A program made the position numbers and the translations under genes. From contig WEDG01005477.1 of the NCBI GenBank assembly GCA_017591395.1, positions 1-64,000 on the forward strand: a stretch of 64,000 nucleotides of DNA, given 5' to 3'. Origin of the DNA: Schistocephalus solidus (lineage: Eukaryota > Platyhelminthes > Cestoda > Diphyllobothriidea > Diphyllobothriidae). The notes under the pieces are model-generated. The model had not been told where the DNA came from, did no database searches, and saw only the letters and a program-made list of their open reading frames with translations. Below are positions 55,662 to 64,000 of this stretch, in pieces (positions within the stretch are counted from its first letter, which is position 1; every line of letters begins with the position of its first letter).

Positions 55662-58600
55662 GTAAGTCATTCCATGTTGATTCGGTTTCATCGCATTTTT
55701 ATGCCAGTCACCTACCCCCTAGATATTATTAAGACGCGTTTGCAAGTCGTCGGCCAGTTGTCCCCTACACGAACCAGACCCAGTCTTCTCAAACTCACTG
55801 TCTCGATTGTCAAAAATGAAGGGCTTTTGAGCTTCTGGCAGGGACTTTCGCCGGCTCTGTACAGACATTTCCGTAAGTACTGTTTCTTTATTTCATTTTT
55901 TACACAAAGAACTGTACGAAAAATTTCAGGATGGCTAATAGGCCCGAAATGGCTATTCCAATCTCCCTTGTTTTTTTTTCGGTAAGGTACTTCTGCCCAT
56001 AATACTAAGCCACTGCTCGGTTGCTGGCGGGGCTCGAGAGTGAGCCCCAAGGCCGAACGGGACGAATGAATCCCGTAACCGATCGGTGAGCTTTCATCAA
56101 CCAATTTCGTGCTTTTTAACTGCGTTATTTAGTTGCAGTAGCTTCGTCTGGTAAAAACTAGCCGGATCTTTTTCTGTCATTGTATTTTTAGTTTGGAAGG
56201 TTTCCGTACACTGACTGTCACTGATACTTCATTGTGCAGAAATGCACATATGGCCCTGAATTTTTTTAACCATCCTGTAGTACTCAATCTGCTTTTCTCA
56301 GTAGGATTCCTTTGCTTTACTTTCTAATAGTAGACTTTAATCATCAACTGGGATGATTGTATAGACAATATGAAAATTGGTGCTTCCCTATCTCTGGCGA
56401 TCATAATCCCGGTTGCTCGTCAAATACCAGGTCACCTTTCAAAAACGCCTATCGGATGCTTTATCGGTGAACTCACAAGGAAACCGGTAGCCTGGCGATC
56501 GTATAAACGGTTTGAACAAGAAACATAAGCGTGCAATTAAGCAGAGTGGGATTTAGCAGGTTTCTGAGTGTGCACATTTTCCATCCCCCGAGCTGAAAAT
56601 CATGGATTGTATGGCGTTGTGCTTGAGGCAGCGACGCTCCGCTGTTGTTTAGCCACCACCATGTCCCTGTGAACGCTACTTCCAAAATTAACTTGAGCCG
56701 TAGCTCCCCAGTTGCATATATTGGCGAGTTTGAAAGAAGGTTTCCTATACTTCCTGGACTTGAGGGTGAACAGCTTCACCCCCGCATCACACATAAATGC
56801 CACATGCCGGTAGGTCGTGGGTAACACTCACCATATCTTAATACCGTTATGGCGCTGTTGGATTTGTTAGATCGGTGTGCAACCGCGCACAAAGGCAGTA
56901 ATGCTGAATGGTCCGCAAGTTATCAGCCAATCTGCCCTCAGAACATCTGCACTCTTCGCCACCTGGGGACACGCCGGATAGCCCCCAGGCAAACACAGTC
57001 GTCCTAAATGTCGCGAATGCAAGTAAAGAGCATATAATAGGCGCCGGCGCAAATTCCTAGATAGTACGTCTCGTTGTGGCTAATCTTATTTCCAAGCCCG
57101 ATCAGTCTACAATGGGGATAACGGAGTTTGGCCAACACTAGAAAATCCATCCTCCAAGAACACTCTTTACTATAATCAGTTTGACGCTATTGGATCCATC
57201 ATGACGTTTTATCAGTGTTGACTGGAGGGCTGCCAACTGACGTTATGGATAGACCTTTCTGAGGATTAATTTCCAACGTGCAATGCTATTTATTTGATGG
57301 TTTTTGTGGCATTCTCACCTTTTCGAAGTCCGGGACCTCCCTTAAATAAGCCCGTAGTTGTGGAGCACTCCTTTAAACGGGCAGTCTGATAGATGCACTG
57401 GACCAACCTGGGGGCCAAATCAGGGTACGGCAGACGTTATTTGGGTTGAGCTCCCATAACAAATGTTGAACATGGGGGTGGAGGGCGTGCTTAGCATGGG
57501 TACGCGCAGGTGCCGGCTCATGCCGCACCACCCACTTTTGCCACGTCTGGCACCCGACCCGCCTCCGGTCTTCTCGAGTCTGTCTCGACATCGGACACAG
57601 GCGGGTAAGGGAAGAGAGAGTGTGGTAAATGCTGTGCAAGTCTAATATCACTTAAAACTAATTTGCGCACAAATAAACGTCCCTGCACCACTCTCCTGTG
57701 AAACTCAGGGTGGACTTCGACGGTCGAACTCACCCGCAGGTGTGGACTTAGAGACCAGTCCGTGTGTGACACGTGCAGACCGTTCGTTGAGTGCTGTCAG
57801 CCACTACGGTCACAACCCCTCTGGCCGTCTGGACGTCGTCATACCATCGGAATCTGGAGGAAGAGGGAGGAAAAGGTGAGGAGGATGCCTCACAAGTCCG
57901 ATTCACCAAATCCATCACTGTTAGGTCCATTTGATGGAGTAACGGTTGATTTCGTCACTTGGAAATATTGCAATTTCTGTTTTTTTTACTTCCAGTTTGG
58001 ACTTTTTAACGTTTTGCGTATGCTCCCTTGCAAGTATCTTGCAAGTCTTCTATTTGAGATGTTTACTTTGCAGTCTATACTGGGGCCCGAATGCCAATCT
58101 ATGAGGTCATCCGTGGTCACGTGTTCTCAATGCCGCCCGCCAGCAGTGAGGCACGCAAGGCGTGGTTGGAGGAGATGAAGAAATCAGAGCAGCTCTCTGA
58201 CGGTAACCAAAACTGCGAGCGTCTTTCGCCAAAATACTTGTGGCGGGCAGCGGCCGGGGGAATCATCTCGGGTGCGCTCGCCCAGTTCATCTGCAGTCCA
58301 ACGGATCTGCTGAAGGTAATTGTGAAGTTCAAGATGGCAGTCGCAGCTTTTCATTAATCCCTGGTAGTCCGTCATGGTGGACTGCAGCCCATGCCGTCGT
58401 AATCCTGTTTTACATCAAATTGTTGATGCCAATTTACTTATCGACTAGTGCTATCTTTTTCCAGCCATAAAAGTCCGCTTTTTTGGTTTTTGAGAATGTA
58501 GTAATGTCAAGGCGCATTAATTGTCGTCTATGGTGGCAAAACTCTTACTACCAAAGCAGTTTTACAAGTCAATTGAGACCCAGTCTTTCAGATAACCGTG

Positions 58601-61600
58601 ATTCCAACTGCTTGAAGGCAGGAACACTAAGTTTTGATTTAGGAGCTAACCGATCTGGCCATAGGTAAGCTAGTCGATTGCAAGCGTCAGGAGGACTGTT
58701 ATCGGATCACCTAGTCTCCTTCGCTAACTTATTTGCATTCCATCAGTGACTACTCCCAGTGGCTTGTTAAGTTTCGCAGTTTCTGAGTTCACTGTAGTCT
58801 GATGAGTATGTTTCTCAATGTGATAGGCCATCTCGCGCTCTCTCTAAATTTTCCTCTTGCTACTCGTTTCCTCACAACGGAGAGAACTTTTTATGTGCGG
58901 CCCTCCCATGCCAGTCAAAGGGTGACCTGGTAGTTTAATTCATGCTTCTTGAGCTCATAAATATGTGAAAGTATTTTGTAAAACACCTTTTGTAATTTGT
59001 TTCCATTTCTGTGGAGTAAATCTTGCGCAGGTCTAACGGTAGATTGTGTTTGTGCTTAACCACCGACTAGGACAATACCTTCGAATAATTTTGCTTCTGA
59101 ATTTCGGAAGGACCCTTGCACATTGTTCTAGCCGGAATTTCATATTTCCTTTGTTTGCAGGTCCGGCTGCAGACCGAGCGGCGTCGAAACATGACTGTAC
59201 ATCCTCCTCCAAACGCAGCCGTTCCGCATGCCTCTGCTATGTAAGCCCGGCAGTTTTAGTCCAGTTAAATAGTGTGCATTGCAAATGGCACAACAGTCCT
59301 AATACCCACTACCACCACAGCCACGGCGACGACCACCACCACCAGTAATGGTTTTTCGTCACCATAATTTCCACTAAGTTTGTTATTATACTCTTTGCGG
59401 CTTTGTTGAGTTCTTTTGACTCAAACGGTTGCAGCTGTTTCATACTAGCTTGTTGCATCACGCATTTTGAAAATTTTACGTCCGATCTGTAGCAGCTGCC
59501 TGCGTTCCTGGACATTGTCTCCTTGAACCTTTTGACGGCGGCCGCAAGCGAACTTGCTTGGCAGCATTTCGTGGTGACTATGTTACTGTGCCGTTCCACC
59601 ATCGGGTGCTATTTGATGCACCATTTAGCCAGCTAGGCTAACGGTATATGATTATTGTAAATGATAGACAGAAGAAAAAAAATATAGGAGGCCGTGTAGA
59701 TTATCTAGGAGATTATCAGGGGAGCTTCAGGAGCGCAGTTGGCCTCCTAGGTCTCAGACCAAATTTTTGTGGCTGAGGTTTTGAGGTTGCCAAAATTTCC
59801 CCACCTGACCAGTCTCTTCGTTCTTATCTGCAGCCTCTGTAGCTGACATCCTTTTCTATCAAGCATCCTCATGCGTGCTGCCAGTTCTAGATCTCCGTCT
59901 GGGAATAGCCTCTCGTAAGGATCCAAACCGTTGGATTCACCCAGGCGACTTTCATAGGAAGTGCGTCCTCACTGACACTGTCAATACTTTCAAGTCCTTA
60001 ACCTTACGATGCTGCCATCTCGGAGCTATGTTAAGAACACTGTATCTATAGAAAAATTCGTGTGAAGGTTTACGAAGAAGATGAAATAATCAGTGAATTC
60101 TTGAACAGTTGAACTGTTAAACACTCCCGGGGTTATCGATTAACATGACGATATCTTTCTGGAGCAACGCACTGCTCCTCTCCTAGCTTCTAGCATGTTG
60201 GAAGCAATTTTCGTCGTCGTTTTATTGTTTCCCACGGTCTCAGGAGTGCACTCGTTTAGCAGCTCATTCATCAAACAGAAGTGACCTAAACTGTCTCGAT
60301 GAAGGGGTATAATTACGTGTTGGTAAGTTCATCGGCAGCTTCTACGTCACTGTAAGGAATGACTAAGCAATCGATTTGTGTTAGAGGTTGTTGGGTCAGT
60401 CGTATGGTCCTCCTGGAAGTACCAGTTAACGCGATATAATCTTGGTTGCTGCAGTGTAAGTTTGTTTACTGCAGGGTAGTCTGCTTGAACAAATTTTAGT
60501 AAGTGGTCGGCGCTGTCCCAACGGATTCTAACGCCTAAGTTATCAAGAAGTAGTCATCCCCGTGCACGCTTTTATAATTTCCCAACTTCTGTGGGTATAT
60601 TCTTGTTACGAGCACCGTATTCCTATGAACAAAGACATTCTTAAAAGCCTTTTTCGTTTAGTTCAACGTCAACGAAAGCACTCGTTTAAAGTGCTGTGAT
60701 AGCGATTTTCCTGTCATGATCTTGCCCCCGAACGCACTGTAGTCTTGCCGACACAAGCTTTAACTGCAACGGAGGTCATAGGCAATCTGAGGCTTAAGGG
60801 CTATTCCATGCAAAATTCAACTTTTAGGTACAGTACTCTAACTTGCGCTTAAGAATCTTTGAACTCCCAGTATATTAGCACCCCTTACGATTTAATGTGC
60901 TATAATTATTTCTTACAAACCGTGCCCCTCAGCCCCCCATGTCTCCCTTTCTCAGGCACTGAGTGCAGGGTGGGAGGGGAGAAGTTGCTATCCCTGTGCC
61001 ATATTCTATTCGAAAATGGAAGCTTTCCAAACCGAACTTTCATCATAACAATCGTCTTAGTGAGGTATAACTGGCTGCTGGTGGCAATTAATCCTGAAAT
61101 GGCCCTTTCCGTCTCTTTTATCTTTGTCAGCACTACTTCTCGACTGTATAATATCCTTCGATAGCCTGAATGCGCTCCAGACCAGATGCCCAGAGAAAAA
61201 ACGCCAATGTTCATTTCCTTACTACGGCCAACAAGACAGATGAAAACCTGTTTGTTTTCGTCGGTCTTACCGTCCAATCACTTGTAACTCTTGCAAATTT
61301 CTCAAATGTAACTCTTGACTCCTCTCATTGATTAGGATTTTCTCTATGGGTTACAGGTGACACGAGGTGACACGTGTTTCGCCGGTATTCTGCCGCTGCT
61401 TGACGTAACTGGTAGATTCTCCAGCCTCAAGATTGCTGCTTTTCTTCTCTCTGTCTCACAGACTCTCTTCTAGCGCCATCAGTGAAATAAATTTTCTGTG
61501 CCCACCTAGCACATATCTGCCCTGTCTGATTTTGCAAAGATCAGTAGAAAATATTTATCAATGGCAGACGGGCGCTCGCCGATCGGTTCCCGGAGTGCCT

Positions 61601-64000
61601 TGGGGTTCACTCATGAGCTCCTCCAGCGGCCGCTTAGTGGTATACGCAGAAAATCATTACTGACATAGACAAGCGAAATTGATTTTCCCAAACCCATAGT
61701 GCGTTCATTTTGACTCGTGAAGTGGCATATTTCGTGTTTTGCCTCATCGACTCCTATCATCGCCTCACAATAGGAATAAGAATCGAAAATATCATTATTA
61801 GAACGGTTATAACACGGGTCCCATGTGCTTAGACAAAAAAATACCAGCTTATCGTAGATGGACTTCTTCTTAAACTGCAAAGAAAATGGTATGCCAGGAC
61901 GGAGGAGGAAGAGAGAGAGAGAGTCTTCATCCATAGCCTTACACTCCTTGAAGATGGCAAGACTTTGTTGACAGCACCGTGGTTGCCGTGGATTTTGGCC
62001 TTAGGACGCTGCCTACTGACTGCCGAGTGGGCGATCGCGGCCCGATATTGGTTTTCCTTTTTTGTGCTTGTATCCGGTCGTAGGTGGAAGACAGAACATC
62101 TGGATCTTTTCTTCCTCTGTAGACCAGCCAGACTTGTGGGTTGGTGCAAGATCCAAAATCTCTGGTTGCGTTATTCTCACTCTTCTCTTCACTCCTCTTC
62201 TAGTGATGGCATGCGTTATTATTTTTTTGTAATTTTTCCCCATGTGCTTAGTATTTCCACGCAACTTATATGTTTTTCTCGTTTTGCGCTAACTTCTAGG
62301 GCTTCTCCACTCAAGGTGTCCTTGACGATGAGACAACTTGTGAGGGAAGCTGGCTTCTTCGGACTCTGGCGTGGAGGTCTGCCCAATGTTCAACGAGCTG
62401 CTCTTGTAAACATGGGAGAGATGACCACTTATGACACAGCCAAGCGTTGGCTTCAGTTACGGTTCGGTCTCAAGGTTAGACAGTGTCTGCTTTTATGTCT
62501 CCCCAGATGCAACTACTTTGCCAGCGATTCTATTGCCGACACCATCATTACCCGCACCTGAGAGGAAACACCCACCCTGTTGTTCTCTCGCTGAGCGAGC
62601 GTATATTGCCATTGACGCCATCAGTGACCACTGCAGTCTCCTGTATACATGTTTCGGCAAAATTTATTAATTTCGTGTCTGTTCGTGGTGCTCATGTTAG
62701 TATCCTATCTGGTGCAATTTACTATGGGATATTTTGTGGAAACCCTTTGTTCTACGGTAATTCTCGCCTTGCCTGTATTTGCGTATCTTGCCAGGTACGA
62801 GACCTAAAACTGCACTAGTAAGCCCTTGTGCAATACGGTACTGCGGCAAAATAACTTGCGTGTACACGTCTTCCCCAGAGCACTGTGGAATGGAAAGAAA
62901 AAGTGGCAATTTTTAAACAGATCTTCCTAACTTCACAGACAAAATTTGCCGCTGCCTTGTCAGTGGTGATCCTCGTCGCTCGTATGCTAATAAGCACACC
63001 CGAAGTCTCTCTTCGTCGCTATTCTTGCATTCCACGCGTAAACTTTCAAGTTAAATTGTTTTCTCCATGCTGACGGCATCTATATAAATTCGCCATGGCT
63101 ACATCCGGTATTTTTTTGCGCGCGTAAATATTGCTGTGGACTGACTTCCAAAAATATTTTTCAATGCGGCTCACTTTAGCACTACCCGCTGGGTAACCGC
63201 CGTAGTCTGCCAAGTTGTTTGTTTTCGTGCTTCCTCGCCATCGGACGTTCGATCCAAAATTCGGAATTTTTGATGAACTTATGGTATCATCCCCCTTTTT
63301 TGGACTTAAGATATGGCTAGGCTGAAGTGATTTCGCGGTGTTCTCTGTTCACTTCTTCAGGTTGCCATCCTTCTGTACTGAAGTACCAACTCCAAAAATT
63401 TGCGATCGTTTTCTTCATTTATGTAGTTTGTTTGAGACTTTGAACTCCCTCTTCTTTCTGCTCACAATCATGCACGTTTATACCTAACTGTTTTAATGGT
63501 CGATTAAACTAGTTCACTTTTTCGGTTTCCTTTCCTCTCTCAACAGTGTCCGCCTTTCATTAAGAGGATGTATTGCCTAAAACCGTAGTTCATTACTTTA
63601 CCTCACGATCACTTTCTAAATATTGCCTATTTTCGTTATACAGGACGGTCCATTGTTACATGGCTGTGCGTCCACAATGTCGGGCTTCGTTTCGGCCATA
63701 CTGGGTACTCCGGCGGATTTAATAAAGACGCGAATGATGAATCAGCGCCTTATGACTGCTTCGGGAACTACCTTACCGCCTCTTTACTCCGGCATGATTG
63801 ACTGTGCAGTAAAGGTTGTGAAACACGAGGGCTTTTTCACTCTCTATCGAGGGTTCTTCTCATTTGGGGTCGGATGGTAAGCGTGGTTATTGCATGTAGC
63901 TTTACCATGCCTACTAACATCTGACAAATAATATTGAAATCACTTTTCTATTTTACCTCTTCCAGGCTCCCTGGTCCCTAACCTTTTGGCTGACCTACGA
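55556..64000 (+). CDS. Mitochondrial uncoupling protein 4-like carrier (SLC25A27 type), partial at right edge
   Basis: At least seven exons encode a six-helix mitochondrial carrier of the inner membrane. The three carrier signatures are present: TYPLDIIKTRLQ, SPTDLLK and GTPADLIKTRMMNQ. The UCP4-type hallmark GLPNVQRAALVNMGEMTTYD in the fourth to fifth helix region, and APWSLTFWLTY at the last helix, assign it to UCP4 over UCP1-3 or UCP5. All splice sites are GT/AG and phases fit at every join except the last visible one, where a single T seems to be missing before the donor at 63877. UCP4 proteins carry anions or protons across the inner membrane and are linked to mild uncoupling; the substrate here is unknown. 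The final codons lie beyond the window. Confidence 0.9.
55708..55872 (+). CDS. UCP4-like exon 2, first carrier signature
   Basis: Follows an atgccag acceptor after a 46 bp mini-intron. Contains TYPLDIIKTRLQVVGQ, the first P-x-D-x-x-K signature, then IVKNEGLLSFWQGLSPALYR, the matrix helix and second membrane helix start. A gtaagt donor leaves phase 1. Confidence 0.92.
55925..55985 (+). repeat. Degenerate copy of the hammerhead SINE tail
   Basis: Reads ggctaataggcccgaaatgg then ctattccaatctcccttg. It parallels the stem II/GAAA/stem III and tail portion of the SINE at 36.45 kb, but the CTGATGA core is lost. It sits in UCP4-like intron 2. Confidence 0.55.
57370..57930. repeat. GC-rich block of unknown nature in UCP4-like intron 2
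   Basis: Locally GC-rich sequence with long overlapping frames on both strands, unlike its AT-rich surroundings. The low-stop pattern comes from composition. It may be an unclassified dispersed repeat; I could not identify a family. Confidence 0.35.
58074..58315 (+). CDS. UCP4-like exon 3, second carrier signature
   Basis: Reads YTGARMPIYEVIRGHVFS, a hydrophilic loop with ARKAWLEEMKKSE, then KYLWRAAAGGIISGALAQFI and CSPTDLLK. Human UCP4 has R-M-x-x-Y-E-x-L-R and N-P-T-D-L-V-K here. The matrix loop is longer than in vertebrate UCP4. An acceptor after tactttgcag and a gtaatt donor, phase 0 out. Confidence 0.92.
59161..59240 (+). CDS. UCP4-like exon 4, short linker exon
   Basis: Reads VRLQTERRRNMTVHPPPNAA then VPHASA. 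It follows the second signature directly, as V-Q-M-Q-x-E-x-x-R-K does in vertebrates. A tgtttgcag acceptor and gtaagc donor; phase 0 in, phase 2 out, matching exon 5. Confidence 0.85.
61060..61135 (+). repeat. Degenerate copy of the hammerhead SINE tail
   Basis: Reads aactggctgctggtggcaat, taatcctgaaatggcccttt and ends tctttgtcag. Alignment to the SINE at 36.43-36.49 kb is clear. The core CTGATGA has changed to ctgctgg, so the ribozyme is dead. Confidence 0.6.
61345..61420 (-). repeat. Fragment related to the Penelope hammerhead segment
   Basis: Contains gacacgtgtttcgccg followed by tgccgctgcttgacg, close to the segments at 27.91 and 35.33 kb (minus-strand GAAA and minimal stem III retained). 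No clear C-T-G-A-N-G-A core on the other side, so this is a degraded copy. Confidence 0.55.
62300..62474 (+). CDS. UCP4-like exon 5, UCP4 hallmark
   Basis: Reads ASPLKVSLTMRQLVREAGFF, GLWRGGLPNVQRAALVNMGE then MTTYDTAKRWLQ. The N-x-Q-R-A-A-L-V-N-M-G-x-x-T-T-Y-D block is the most specific UCP4 signature. Phase 2 in, phase 0 out. Confidence 0.95.
63644..63876 (+). CDS. UCP4-like exon 6, third carrier signature, apparent frameshift
   Basis: Reads GPLLHGCASTMSGFVSAILG, TPADLIKTRMMNQRL and KVVKHEGFFTLYRGF. After that the expected text (L-x-x-W-x-R-M) is found in another frame (LLIWGRM) up to the gtaagc donor. The exon is 233 nt, one short of the 234 needed to join the next exon in phase 0. The likely site is the TT at 63854-63855. 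Confidence 0.9.
63966..64000 (+). CDS. UCP4-like exon 7, cut by the window edge
   Basis: After the cttccag acceptor the frame reads APWSLTFWLTY, the sixth membrane helix of UCP4 (T-P-W-S-x-x-F-W-L-T-Y-E). The rest of the exon lies outside the window. Confidence 0.88.

Larger units (their letters stand above)
55873..58073 (+). other. UCP4-like intron 2
   Basis: Contains a degenerate SINE tail at 55925-55985 and a GC-rich block at about 57.3-57.9 kb. That block has overlapping open frames on both strands but no recognised family, and is probably an unnamed repeat. The rest is unassigned. Confidence 0.5.
59241..62299 (+). other. UCP4-like intron 4
   Basis: Holds a short CAC/CCA-rich run at about 59310-59345, a degenerate SINE tail at 61060-61135, and a short stretch at 61345-61420 similar to the Penelope hammerhead segment. 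A (GA)n run lies near 61910. The rest is unassigned. Confidence 0.5.

Noticed and set aside
1..64000. CRISPR arrays, prokaryotic operons, rRNA genes
   Set aside because: None seen; the window has spliced eukaryotic genes and retroelements throughout.

Overview
The window is eukaryotic. It has spliced genes with GT/AG introns, long AT-rich introns and intergenic DNA, and many decayed retroelements. The mobile-element set suggests a parasitic flatworm, most likely a pseudophyllidean-type tapeworm or a close relative: an RTE-type LINE tail, CR1-type LINEs, Penelope-like elements, an En/Spm (CACTA) transposase of the type described in schistosomes, and a tRNA-headed SINE carrying a hammerhead ribozyme. 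The species is inferred; no single sequence proves it.

Layout. 1-1.7 kb: nothing recognised. 1.7-5.0 kb (minus): broken CACTA/TNP2-like transposase with an internal deletion. 5.1-13.8 kb: mostly unassigned, with possible N-terminal exons of the next gene and an RT relic. 13.8-27.0 kb (plus): a multi-exon carnitine palmitoyltransferase 1 (CPT1)-like gene, with a 0.9 kb foldback element, an RTE tail and an RT relic in its introns. 27.8-36.2 kb: three head-to-tail Penelope-like copies (minus, period about 2.68 kb). The array is bounded on both sides by a direct repeat of about 0.7 kb made of a hammerhead-bearing segment, an (AT)n tract and a LINE fragment. 36.2-36.6 kb: a perfect-length palindromic MITE, a SINE with a hammerhead fold, and half a second MITE. 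36.6-42.7 kb: mostly unassigned, with a second foldback element. 42.7-50.9 kb: three CR1-like LINE fragments, all on minus. 51-55.5 kb: unassigned. 55.5 kb to the window end (plus): a mitochondrial uncoupling-protein gene of the UCP4/SLC25A27 type, running off the right edge.

The two host genes are both mitochondrial lipid/energy genes, one for outer-membrane acyl-carnitine synthesis and one for an inner-membrane carrier. The CPT1-like protein appears to have lost its catalytic His (Gln instead) and its Ser-Thr-Ser motif (Ala-Ser-Cys), although reading frame and splice phases are intact over most of the gene. It may therefore be a pseudoenzyme. The UCP4 gene carries one apparent missing T that breaks the frame just before the last visible exon. 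Similar one-base homopolymer differences separate the Penelope copies, so consensus errors in the assembly must be considered.

The most noteworthy non-protein signals are small self-cleaving-ribozyme folds in two contexts: Penelope-type flanks at 27.9 and 35.3 kb, and an Sm-alpha-like SINE at 36.4 kb.
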